Shown here piece by piece: positions 8,264 through 16,852 of a DNA stretch of 63,883 nt. The DNA comes from Defluviitaleaceae bacterium (GTDB lineage Bacteria > Bacillota > Clostridia > Lachnospirales > WQUN01). Location of the stretch: the NCBI GenBank assembly GCA_009786535.1, contig WQRX01000020.1:1-63883 (forward strand), read 5' to 3'. The notes under the pieces were generated by a model that was given only the letters and a program-made list of their open reading frames with translations, ran no database searches and was not told the origin of the DNA. The position numbers were made by a program, and so were the translations under genes. Within the stretch, counting starts at the first letter, position 1. Every line of letters begins with the position of its first letter.

Positions 8264-9837
8264 TGTCGACCTCCTATTTTTGTTTTTACTGCTTGCAAAA
8301 TATTATTTGCCATTCGGCATTTGCATTCTTTTAACATTTTAGTAATATCGTAGCTGTGTCGGGTATTGTTTTCTATCCACAACACAAAAAAAGCTTTTAG
8401 CCGCTTCACATCTTTTTCATCAACCGAATAATCGGATAGTTCTTTCAGGTAGGCTTGTAAAAGATTAAATAGCGGACGCTTGGTATCGTATTTTTGAAGT
8501 GCAGCAGAAGCCAAGGGTTGGATGTCCAGTAGTTGGTTTTTATTGTCACAGACCACCAACGGCAAGGCTTGATGTCCGTCTGAAACTTTCCAATATCCTT
8601 CTCGCAGGAAAATCAAATAGAACTCGGTCAACAATTCACGCTCTTCATATCGTTTTCGCTTCCCTAAAATTTTCTTGAACGTCTTAGCGACAAGTGTTCT
8701 CGCTCGTTCGGAGTGAATTAAGAAGCGGGAGATATAAAGCAGGTCATCTATAGAAAAAATGTCAATACGAAAGTCCAGCAACTTATCTATTCTGCATGCC
8801 AGCGTTTTACACAATTCATCTTCGACATCATCATCTGAAACGAGTTGCCCTACATATGCATGGAAATAGTACGCAGGTTTCCAAAGCCATTGTCCTTTTG
8901 AATGTATCCATGCCCTGACTATTGAAATAATACGATTGCTGAATTTTTTATCTCGGTATAATAAAATTGCAATCGACCCAAGTAGCCATGTATTTTTTTC
9001 ATTGGAATATAAGCGGAAAAATATATGACGTTCGCTTGAACTAAAATCTAACTTGATAATATTTGCAAATGCAGAAGATATTTGATATGTCTCAAAATTA
9101 GTGACAAAATCAAACGCATCACTAACACTCAATAACCAGCGAGAAATACAAGCACGGAGAGACGGAAACTGCTCCCATAAATTTTTCAAAGCACCTGTAC
9201 GACCATCGCCAAGCCCCACACATTTTTCGCCATCGTCATTTTCGTAAAACTTTCCGCTGACGAATTTAACTAAGCTACTAATTGAAAAATACGGGTCTTG
9301 TTTTATGCCTATTTCTTTTCCTTCGTCGTCTGTGATTTTAGGCATTTCATGCATCAAACTAGCCTTTAAAACGTGTAAGTCATCCAACTCAACATGTTCA
9401 AATACGCAAAGTATAATTGCAAACGCAAAATGCTCACTCGCCTTATACTTCTCGCCAAAGGAAGCGAAGCCATCTGGTGTGGTCAAATCGTAAGTTTTTG
9501 TTTCAGCATCGATGAAAGTACCACCAGCAGAAACTTCCTTCATCACAGGTTGGACATAAGTATGATAATGGTACTCAATATGCTGATTCCCTGCGACATT
9601 AGTGGAATTATCAACAGTTACCTGGCTCTTTGCCTGTTGACGTTTTTCATTTGCCATGTCCTCAGCAGATTTTGCCGCCATCCCTGAAATTAAATCATCC
9701 ATTTTACCGTTAATTGTGTTAAGCGTGGATTGGTTGGCTTGCAACTCCACCTTTACTTCTTCAGTTCCTTTTTTAACCTCGGTAACTATAGCGGGATTGT
9801 CCTCGACAGCATTCAGTAATGTGTTGGTTGCATCCAT
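8260..9837 (-). CDS. Uncharacterised 525-residue protein with N-terminal coiled coil
   Basis: Residues 1-75 look like a coiled coil (VKKGTEEVKVELQANQSTLN). A short linker around 75-93 with VAGNQHIEYHYHTY resembles the strand-rich connector often found in STAND-type conflict proteins between an effector-associated region and the rest. Residues 105-525 are mostly helical with no motif I recognise. It overlaps the 3' end of the kinase gene by 65 bases, with its own GAAGGGG site, and is joined to the next gene by an ATGA overlap. Tight coupling implies that it acts with the kinase. It could be the kinase substrate or an adaptor. Function unknown. Confidence 0.6.
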   Translation of the reverse strand: MDATNTLLNAVEDNPAIVTEVKKGTEEVKVELQANQSTLNTINGKMDDLISGMAAKSAEDMANEKRQQAKSQVTVDNSTNVAGNQHIEYHYHTYVQPVMKEVSAGGTFIDAETKTYDLTTPDGFASFGEKYKASEHFAFAIILCVFEHVELDDLHVLKASLMHEMPKITDDEGKEIGIKQDPYFSISSLVKFVSGKFYENDDGEKCVGLGDGRTGALKNLWEQFPSLRACISRWLLSVSDAFDFVTNFETYQISSAFANIIKLDFSSSERHIFFRLYSNEKNTWLLGSIAILLYRDKKFSNRIISIVRAWIHSKGQWLWKPAYYFHAYVGQLVSDDDVEDELCKTLACRIDKLLDFRIDIFSIDDLLYISRFLIHSERARTLVAKTFKKILGKRKRYEERELLTEFYLIFLREGYWKVSDGHQALPLVVCDNKNQLLDIQPLASAALQKYDTKRPLFNLLQAYLKELSDYSVDEKDVKRLKAFFVLWIENNTRHSYDITKMLKECKCRMANNILQAVKTKIGGRQ

Positions 9838-10792
9838 CTTTTTTATCCCCTTCCGTCAGTTTGGCGCGTTCGGCGGGGTTTCGCCTAAGTGTTTTTTTGA
9901 GGAAGTCTTTCACTGCTTTTCGTTTGCCCGAATCTTGTATGCAATCCAAAAATTCAAATTCATTCATTTTGACCTTGCGCACGGTTTCGTTTGTCACCAC
10001 ATCTCCCGTTATTGCCCAGTAAAGCACAGCACCAATCGCAAAAATGTCCGTTGCCTTTGACATGTCGCTGTATTTTGGATGTTTGTTTTTGCCGCCTTGT
10101 TCTGGCGCGCTCCACCCCTCGCTAAAACCAATCTTACAATTACCGCTTTGTGCATCCTCAATTAAAACCACCGTGTCAAAATCAAACAGAGCAACTCTTT
10201 GTGAGAGAAATCCGTTATTTTCAAAAAGGAAAATGTTTGAGGGCTTTATATCAAGATGAAGCCGTTGTTTATCGTGCAACTCTTTAACTGCTTCGGTAAG
10301 CGAGGCTATCATTTGAACAATCTTGTGTAACGAAAATTGCTTATTGTCTTCCTTAACCACTCTATCCAACGATTTTCCAACTGCCGAATCAACAGCCGTG
10401 TAAGCGGTGTTATTGGCACTATCTATTCTTGATGGAGCAAGAGAGTGAATGCTCCCTTTGTCATAAAACTTCACCTGCTCAACCGCGCCCTTTATAAATT
10501 CTTGGAGTAGTTCGTCAAATTGCAATTGACATTCCTCATCAACGGTAAGACAATTACAGCCGCCTCTGCGCTGTATATTTCCGCTTACAGCCATTTTTTG
10601 TGGGTAAAATTCTTTAATCACAGCAGGAATGTATGGCATACCAATACCTTCTTCAAACTTTATCGGTACACGAAACGCATTGTAAGCAAGACAACTCGCA
10701 CCGCCGTCGCTTAAAATTGAATCTATAATGTATTCGTTTCCGCCAATGAAAACTGTAGTGCCATTTTCAAGTTTAACACGAACATCACTCAT
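9773..10792 (-). CDS. Hanks-type serine/threonine protein kinase
   Basis: 339 residues, cytoplasmic, with no transmembrane or PASTA region. Kinase signatures are in order: a glycine-rich loop variant (ILSDGGASCLAY), the lysine strand (PAVIKEFYP), the catalytic loop HLDIKPSNIF, a DFD in place of DFG (VALFDFDTV), the APEQ of the activation segment, and DIFAIGAVLYWAITG. The fold ends near NPAER, so the last 20 residues are a tail that overlaps the following gene. All catalytic residues appear present, so activity is expected. The start is the ATG overlapping the previous stop; a GTG nine bases upstream is the alternative. In an island operon with an HTH-like protein and a P-loop NTPase it probably supplies the signalling step. 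Confidence 0.88.
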   Translation of the reverse strand: MSDVRVKLENGTTVFIGGNEYIIDSILSDGGASCLAYNAFRVPIKFEEGIGMPYIPAVIKEFYPQKMAVSGNIQRRGGCNCLTVDEECQLQFDELLQEFIKGAVEQVKFYDKGSIHSLAPSRIDSANNTAYTAVDSAVGKSLDRVVKEDNKQFSLHKIVQMIASLTEAVKELHDKQRLHLDIKPSNIFLFENNGFLSQRVALFDFDTVVLIEDAQSGNCKIGFSEGWSAPEQGGKNKHPKYSDMSKATDIFAIGAVLYWAITGDVVTNETVRKVKMNEFEFLDCIQDSGKRKAVKDFLKKTLRRNPAERAKLTEGDKKDGCNQHITECCRGQSRYSYRG

Positions 10793-12185
10793 CGGAATCA
10801 CCTGCCATTTCTGTCATAGCTTTATTAAACCACTCTAACGCTCCAAGTTCGTCATCACTCTTTGTCCCCTCGTCTAACAAACGGACACAAGTTAAGATAT
10901 GCCAGTCAAAGGGATTTGGGTAATACAGATATCCATAACCACAGTTTTCCAATAACTCGTTCAAGCCTTCGTAAAACTCACTGAAGAATTCTTCAGGGGC
11001 TTCGCCTTCTTCTTCAACGTCAAAAAGATAACGCTCCCATCGAATTGCAAATTGCGCAAAATAAAGGAACACAAACACCATGCGCGCCGCACTGTTTTTT
11101 GTGGCATTTTCTGGTCGGCTAGGTCTTGTTAATTCTTGCAACCGAGAAGCTGATGGCAAGGATTCCAGCAACATTTGAATATGGTTACAAACGGAACTTA
11201 TCGCTTTTATCGGTCTGGCTTCACCTGTCTGCGTTTTTCCAATTGAAATATTCACTTCAACTAAATGTTGCCATATTAATGCACAATCGAATTCGTACTT
11301 CCCATCAAATTGTTTTTCAACTATTTGACCCTTACTATGAACAACATTGTATTTGCGGGGCGATGAAAAATTCCTTGTTGCGTATCGTATACCGCTTTCT
11401 GCGTCTTTATCTTGCAGTTCAACTGTGTCGGATAGCCAAACAACGACAGGGCGGTCTTTTTTTATCTGCTTCTTAGCTTCTTCATATATAGCAACCATTT
11501 CATGATACGCCGAGACGCTGTAGTCAATAAAATACTTAGCGTGGTCAACCATTCTTTTTTTGAATGTCTGTTCGTCCAGCCCCTTTAGGTCGACAAATAT
11601 TCGACTTAGCGTATCGGTTCTAACCGTAAACTCCAAAGCCTTCTTTCTAATGCACTCTTGAACTAACTGCTTGTACTCTTGGATTTGTGGATTGTTGGCA
11701 ATCTCCTTAGCAAACTCTGCAATAATACTCTTAGCGTATTCATATGATTTTCCGTTCGCCAAGCAGTAGCAATAAATCATTTCCTCAGCAGAACGGACAC
11801 TAAACCCATTCAACTTGCAAACCTTCCATAAAAAATGCCCTGCTTCTTCATTATTTAATTGAAGAGCAAAGCATAATTTTGTTGCCCAAGCACGGCTTGG
11901 GGGTTTGCTACCATCAAACCACGCTACGATTTCTGTATCAAAACCCTTTATATCGTCTGGGTCAAAGCCATGTTCGTTGACCACGCGCGTTAACACGCTA
12001 ATGACCTCATCATCGTTGACATCGAAATCCAAACATTCCTTTAACTCTCGTAAAATACCCTTGCGTACAGACATGAAGTTGGCGGAGTCACGGAGAAAGC
12101 CAAGCATCTCATCGTATTCATAATGCTTTTCAAACCCATCGTATGCGTGTTGAGTGATGTCACCTTTATACTGTGGAACGCCCAT
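10785..12185 (-). CDS. Uncharacterised protein with HTH-like N-terminal region
   Basis: 466 residues. Around 90-135 the pattern PPSRAWATKLCFALQLNNEEAGHFL resembles the Cro/XRE-type helix-turn-helix found next to protein kinases in clostridial signalling clusters. The rest is helical, with an acidic stretch (FDVEEEGEAPEEFF) and an acidic C-terminus. No enzymatic motif is seen. The ATG at 12185 follows a GAGGTGGGG site; a GTG three codons upstream is possible. The stop overlaps the kinase start. It probably partners the kinase as regulator or substrate, which is inference. Confidence 0.6.
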   Translation of the reverse strand: MGVPQYKGDITQHAYDGFEKHYEYDEMLGFLRDSANFMSVRKGILRELKECLDFDVNDDEVISVLTRVVNEHGFDPDDIKGFDTEIVAWFDGSKPPSRAWATKLCFALQLNNEEAGHFLWKVCKLNGFSVRSAEEMIYCYCLANGKSYEYAKSIIAEFAKEIANNPQIQEYKQLVQECIRKKALEFTVRTDTLSRIFVDLKGLDEQTFKKRMVDHAKYFIDYSVSAYHEMVAIYEEAKKQIKKDRPVVVWLSDTVELQDKDAESGIRYATRNFSSPRKYNVVHSKGQIVEKQFDGKYEFDCALIWQHLVEVNISIGKTQTGEARPIKAISSVCNHIQMLLESLPSASRLQELTRPSRPENATKNSAARMVFVFLYFAQFAIRWERYLFDVEEEGEAPEEFFSEFYEGLNELLENCGYGYLYYPNPFDWHILTCVRLLDEGTKSDDELGALEWFNKAMTEMAGDSDE

Positions 12186-12213
12186 ATCCCCCACCTCGTT
12201 TTCCCACTTTATT

Positions 12214-12691
12214 TCATCGTATCCGTTTTAGTAATTCCTGGACATCTTTCACTGGCGGAAATTCCAAAACAACCTCATATTTCATAGGTTCGTTCATTAT
12301 ATCCATCTCGACCAACACCACATTCACTTTGAGTGCGGGAATATGGAAATCTTCATCGAGAATTGCTACAAATAACAGCTTGTCCTCTTCCGTAAGAGGC
12401 GAGGCTTTCGAGCCGTCCATAAGAGAGCAGTTTAAAAATGACCATATCGCTGTTCATCAGCGTATCGACCATTTTAGTGCAATGTTCCGCACCTTTGGTT
12501 GTTGCTATAAACAGATAGCCGTTAAGCCATGGCATCCTTCTCATGCCGTTAGGTTCTTTTGAGTGGGCGAGGTCTCTTGTTGAAACAAAAGCGAAATAAC
12601 TCCCCACTCTCTCACCATCACATAGCTCTTGCAAGCCTAACGCCACACGCCGTTCTTCATAAGTTTCACAGGCGAGGGCAAACCCGTCTAT
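12214..12691 (-). pseudogene. Small conserved-type protein split by a frameshift
   Basis: Two overlapping frames together look like one protein of about 150 residues. The first is open from 12691 (possible GTG start at 12646) and reads RVALGLQELCDGERVGSYFAF and YLFIATTKGAEHCTKMVDTL. The second starts with ATG at 12420 and continues DGSKASPLTEEDKLLFVAIL to KYEVVLEFPPVKDVQELL. The frames overlap for about 65 bases. Either a single indel disrupted the gene or two proteins are made from overlapping starts. It stands 28 bases upstream of the HTH-like gene and may have been the first gene of the operon. I do not recognise the family. Confidence 0.45.
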
Positions 12692-13108
12692 TCATCCGGC
12701 AGACCATTTCGAGGGGGTCTGCTTTTCGTTGTTCATTTTGTCAGCCCTTATGTGGGCACAACTCCGCAAGGGAGACGCTCATCCGCAGTTTTGCGGCGCG
12801 CCGAGCCAAGCACTGTTCCCCTCGCTCTCTGCGGGTGAAACAAGATGGTAAGTCTTAGCCCATTTCTAGTGTTTACCATTGCACATATGAAACTGGGTGT
12901 CCCAAAAAACTAGAAAAATATATGCAGATGATTGTACCACAGCCAGTTGGGAAATATCAACCACTTCCGAACATTTTTTGGATAAAACTCCAAAATGCCA
13001 TATAATTCTATTTCGTTTGATAAGACGTTATGTAAAATGCTGTAAGTTGCTTTTGCTGTATCCCTTAAAATTATCCAAGGCTGAGGAGCGTCCCAACGGC
13101 GTCCATTG
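12692..13108. other. Intergenic stretch, decayed sequence
   Basis: About 420 bases with no supported gene. Short open frames on both strands lack start signals and recognisable motifs. It lies between the island operon and an IS1-like remnant and probably contains eroded mobile DNA. Confidence 0.4.
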
Positions 13109-13117
13109 TGATATAAT
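13109..13117 (+). promoter_or_regulatory. Extended -10 promoter before the IS1-like remnant
   Basis: TGATATAAT is a perfect -10 hexamer with an extended TGn. It lies seven bases upstream of the ATG of the transposase remnant. No good -35 is visible. Confidence 0.45.
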
Positions 13118-13123
13118 AGCCAT

Positions 13124-13497
13124 ATGAGAAAACAAACGACTCGAATCGGAAATGTCCGAAATGCGGGGAAAAATCGGTCCAGTACACAGCAATGTATAAC
13201 GAAATAATTCGAAATCGATCTTGCCTATCTTGGAAAAGTCGCCCGAAACTACTCTATTCGCACTGTCTGTCACTCTGTCAAGACTGTTTCTCGTTTATTT
13301 CGTTATCTATACTTGCAAGGATTGCAACTACAAATACACGCTTAATGACAAGACGCGAGCGTACCCCGAAGAAAAGAGAACCGAAACCATGCACATATAC
13401 TATTGCGGTGTAAGCCAGAAGAGGCGTGGGAAAAATCATGGGTATAGGAAAGTCTAACGTCCTAAAATTGGATAAAAAAACCGTAAGCGTCAATCGA
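13124..13497 (+). pseudogene. Decayed IS1-like transposase (InsA-type part)
   Basis: Fragments in three frames rebuild an IS1-family zinc-ribbon plus HTH protein. One frame near 13155 reads KCPKCGEK, the next (13300-13420) reads CKDCNYKYTLNDKTRAYPEE followed by KRTETMHIYYCGVS, and a third near 13430 reads GKIMGIGKSNV then NWIKK. The order CxxC, CxxC, the PEEKR helix, GVSxRGVGKIxGIS and NWIKK is typical of IS1-like InsA proteins. Several indels and a garbled segment between the two cysteine pairs show that it is inactive. No flanking inverted repeats were identified. It marks the boundary between the AT-rich island and the ppk/ppx region. Confidence 0.7.
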
Positions 13498-14727
13498 TTA
13501 TATTATTGTTTCTTTCCTCGGCAGGAAAAACGCCACCGCCACATTCCCAAGGGACAGTGCCGCCGCGATATAGAATACGTATTGCGGTCCCCAGTGATAC
13601 CACGCAAGCCCACCAAGTAACGCGCCTACAATGGAAATTACATGGTCGATGCTCATGCCCGTGGATAGGGTTGGCGAAATTTCCGAAGGGTCAAGGGCGA
13701 TGTTGCGCAGGTACAAGACGCGAATCATGCCCAGCTGCATGGTCATACGGTCGATGATGAACAGGAAATACACAAGGGCTACGGGAATGCCCACGGCGGC
13801 AAACGCGCCGGAGGATAACCCGCCGCTAACGATGCCAAACAGTACATAAATAGCGATGAATGCAAAGCCTTCGAAGAACATCATTGCCCGTACGCCCAGG
13901 CGGTCGGTTAAGCGCCCTGCCCAGGGGATAAAAAAGATGCCAAGGAACGAACCCACCATGCCCAAAATGGCGAGGGTATCCGCTTGGCGCAGTAGAATTT
14001 CAATGAGTACCCACGGACCGAATACCCCCGCAATTTGCTTGTGCGCGCCGTGCAAAGAGGCGAGTATGTAGTAGAATTTATATTGCCGCCGAAACAGGAA
14101 TTTCCCCTTCCCCGTATTAATTGCGGGGTCGCCTATCATCTTGCGGATTTTTAGGAGGATGAGTACGACCAAAATAAAAAACACGGCGGCGATAAGGAAG
14201 GGTACGCGAATGCTGTGTTCAAAGCTAAACACGTCGAGGCGGAAGCCGACGAAAACGACTAAGCCCACAACAAAGGTCGTGCCTGTACGCACGGCGTTTA
14301 CCAGCCCAAATTGCCGCCCCGCGTTTTCGCTGTCCTTGCCGATAATGTTAAGGGCAAGGCTATCCTTTAGGGGCATGTATAGGTGCATTCCCATGGAATT
14401 GATGAACAGGAAAACCAGCATAACCGCAAAGGGTGGGGTAAGAAGCCCAAGCAAAATAACGCCGATAATCGCAAGAATTTGCGCAAAAATGGCAAGCCGT
14501 ATTTCGCCCATAAAGGCAAGCAACGAGATAACCACCACGGCGATTAGCCCCGGAATTTCCCGCGGGAACTCAATAAAACCGCGTTGTGCGGCGGTTACTT
14601 CGTATACCTCTTTGTAGAAATTGTTGTACAAGCCTTCCGATAAGCCCGCCGCAAGGGCGGTAAGGGCAATGGAAACAAGGAACAGAAAAAAGACCTGCTT
14701 TTTTTGCGCTTCGGATAAGTTACTCAT
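13498..14727 (-). CDS. Major facilitator superfamily transporter
   Basis: 409 residues with about twelve hydrophobic helices, the usual MFS size. A central loop (KIRKMIGDPAINTGKGKF) separates the two halves, and a GRLTDRLGVRAM motif after helix 7 resembles the MFS loop motif GxxxDRxGRR. Substrate not predictable. It starts at an ATG with GAAGGGG upstream, two bases after the ppk1 stop, so it is probably the third gene of the ppx-ppk1-MFS operon. Confidence 0.85.
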   Translation of the reverse strand: MSNLSEAQKKQVFFLFLVSIALTALAAGLSEGLYNNFYKEVYEVTAAQRGFIEFPREIPGLIAVVVISLLAFMGEIRLAIFAQILAIIGVILLGLLTPPFAVMLVFLFINSMGMHLYMPLKDSLALNIIGKDSENAGRQFGLVNAVRTGTTFVVGLVVFVGFRLDVFSFEHSIRVPFLIAAVFFILVVLILLKIRKMIGDPAINTGKGKFLFRRQYKFYYILASLHGAHKQIAGVFGPWVLIEILLRQADTLAILGMVGSFLGIFFIPWAGRLTDRLGVRAMMFFEGFAFIAIYVLFGIVSGGLSSGAFAAVGIPVALVYFLFIIDRMTMQLGMIRVLYLRNIALDPSEISPTLSTGMSIDHVISIVGALLGGLAWYHWGPQYVFYIAAALSLGNVAVAFFLPRKETII

Positions 14728-14728
14728 G

Positions 14729-16852
14729 TCATTCCCCTTCGGTGGCGAGTTTGTATTGCTCTACGGTACGGCGGTGATGCTCCAGTTGAGATTGGAACGC
14801 AGATTTACCGCGGCGGCCGGGCTTCCTGTATGTGCCGTCGGGCTGTAATTCGCGGCGCTTTACGTTATCGGCTAAGGAAATTTCCATTTGCGTAATAAGC
14901 TCGTCTTGCAAAATGGGGTCTTCAATGGGAAAAAGCACCTCTACGCGGCGGTCAAGGTTGCGGGGCATCCAGTCCGCGCTGGAAAGGAATACGCGCCGCC
15001 GCTCCTGCGAGCCGAATGCATAAATGCGGCTATGCTCTAAGTAACGGTCCACCACGCTGGAAACGGTGATATTATCACTCACCCCTGCAATACCCGTCTG
15101 CAAACAGCACATACCCCGCACCAGTAAATTCACCTTAACCCCCGCTTGGGAGGCACGGCACAGCGCCTGCACCATTTCCACGTCGGTAAAGGAGTTCATT
15201 TTTGCCGTAATTTCTGCAGGGCTTCCGTTTTGCGCGTGGGAAATTTCGTCGTCGATTAGCCGCAGGAAGGCAGAGCGCAGGGTTGCGGGGGCTACCGCAA
15301 ATTTCTGCCATTCCATGGTCTTGGAAAAGCCCGTAAGTACATTAAACAGTACAGACGCATCCTGCCCAAAGGTTTCGCGGCAGGTGAAAAAGCCTGTGTC
15401 GGTATATAATTTCGCCGTAGAATCATTATAATTGCCCGTGGAAAGGTGCATGTAGCGGCGAATGCCGTCGTCCTCGCGGCGCACTACAAGACATGCCTTA
15501 CAGTGTGTTTTTAACCCGATTAAGCCGTACACTACATGTACGCCCGCGCGTTCCAACACCCGCGCCCAGTTGATGTTATTTTCCTCGTCGAAGCGGGCTT
15601 TAATTTCCAGTAGAACCGTCACTTGTTTGCCGTTTTCGGCGGCCTTAACGAGCGCGGCAATGATGGGCGACTGCCCGCTTACGCGGTACAGCGTTTGCTT
15701 AATGGCTAATACGCGGCTATCCTCCGCCGCTTCCTGTACAAAGCGCACCACACAATCGAACGACATGTACGGGTGATGCACCAGTACATCGCGTTTGCGG
15801 ATTATTTCAAACATGCTTTTATCTGCGGGAAAGTCCGGTGCGGGCTTTGCGAGTAATGGCGTGTTGCGTAAATGCGCAAATTCGGGGTCGGAGGCGAAGT
15901 ACATCCACGCAGTTAAATCCAACGGACCGTTGATTTCAAAAATTTTCTCGGGGGTAAGCCCCAGTGCTTTGGTGAGTAGTTGCTTTGCCGCCATGCTTAG
16001 CCCTTTTTTGGCGTTGGCAATTTCTATACGCACGGGGTCGCCCCAGCGGCGGTCGCGGATAGAGCGTGCAAGCTCCAGCAGCAAATCGTCCGTTTCTTCC
16101 TCGTCTATAGTAAAGTCGGAGCTGCGGGTAACGCGGATTAATGCCGTGCGGGTTACCTCGTAGCCTAAAAACAAGCGTTCTATGTGCGCCATAATAATTT
16201 CTTCCAGCATGATATACCTGTGGAAACCGGGCAGCGGAAAAATACGCGGCACAACCGTAGGCACTTGCACCACGGCATAATGGGGTCCCCCACCCTGCCG
16301 CTCTTCTACAATACGCCAGCGACCGTCCTCATCGTCCCATTCTACACTGCGTACGGGTACGGCGTCGCCGTCAATTTCCAATTCGATAAACAGATTTACC
16401 GTGCGGTTGTTTAATGTGGGGAACGGGCGGCTTTGGTCTATTGCCATGGGGGTAAGGATTTGGTACAGCACTTCGTGGAAGTAGGTGTCCACATAGGCGC
16501 GTTGTTTTTTGTCCAACTGCTGGTAGGTGAGCAGGTTAATACCCTCTTTTTCCATTGCAGGCAAAAGACTGCGGTTAAATGTGTTGTATTGCTTTGCCAT
16601 CATTGCCGTTACGCGCTTGTTAATTGCGGCAAGCTGTGAAGCAGGGGTTTGCCCTGTTACGTCGCGCTCGCCGTGCAAAATAGGCGGCACGCGCACCATG
16701 TAAAACTCGTCTAAATTAGACGCACTAATGGCTAGGAATTTTAAACGCTCCATCAGCGGATTTGTTTTGTCCTGCGATTCTTCTAAAACGCGCTCATTAA
16801 ATTCCAGCCAGCTTTGCTCGCGGTTTATATATACTTGCTCTAATTCCATCAT
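14729..16852 (-). CDS. ppk1: Polyphosphate kinase 1
   Basis: 707 residues, the normal PPK1 length. PPK1 makes polyphosphate from ATP reversibly, with a phosphohistidine intermediate. The order is: an N-terminal helical domain (NREQSWLEFNERVLEE), the H-x-P-Y-x-S-F motif (HHPYMSF), ARFDEENNINWARVLERAGV, the catalytic histidine segment LKTHCKACLVVRR, then RYMHLSTGNYNDSTAKLYTD, and the C-terminal half with SSADWMPRNLDRRVEVLFPI. All key segments are intact. It starts by an ATGA overlap with the ppx-like gene, so synthesis and breakdown of polyphosphate are translationally coupled. Confidence 0.97.
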   Translation of the reverse strand: MMELEQVYINREQSWLEFNERVLEESQDKTNPLMERLKFLAISASNLDEFYMVRVPPILHGERDVTGQTPASQLAAINKRVTAMMAKQYNTFNRSLLPAMEKEGINLLTYQQLDKKQRAYVDTYFHEVLYQILTPMAIDQSRPFPTLNNRTVNLFIELEIDGDAVPVRSVEWDDEDGRWRIVEERQGGGPHYAVVQVPTVVPRIFPLPGFHRYIMLEEIIMAHIERLFLGYEVTRTALIRVTRSSDFTIDEEETDDLLLELARSIRDRRWGDPVRIEIANAKKGLSMAAKQLLTKALGLTPEKIFEINGPLDLTAWMYFASDPEFAHLRNTPLLAKPAPDFPADKSMFEIIRKRDVLVHHPYMSFDCVVRFVQEAAEDSRVLAIKQTLYRVSGQSPIIAALVKAAENGKQVTVLLEIKARFDEENNINWARVLERAGVHVVYGLIGLKTHCKACLVVRREDDGIRRYMHLSTGNYNDSTAKLYTDTGFFTCRETFGQDASVLFNVLTGFSKTMEWQKFAVAPATLRSAFLRLIDDEISHAQNGSPAEITAKMNSFTDVEMVQALCRASQAGVKVNLLVRGMCCLQTGIAGVSDNITVSSVVDRYLEHSRIYAFGSQERRRVFLSSADWMPRNLDRRVEVLFPIEDPILQDELITQMEISLADNVKRRELQPDGTYRKPGRRGKSAFQSQLEHHRRTVEQYKLATEGE

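Noticed and set aside
14141..16163. Long open frames on the plus strand opposite the MFS transporter and ppk1 genes
   Set aside because: They are antisense shadows without start sites or motifs, and ppk1 is fully recognised.
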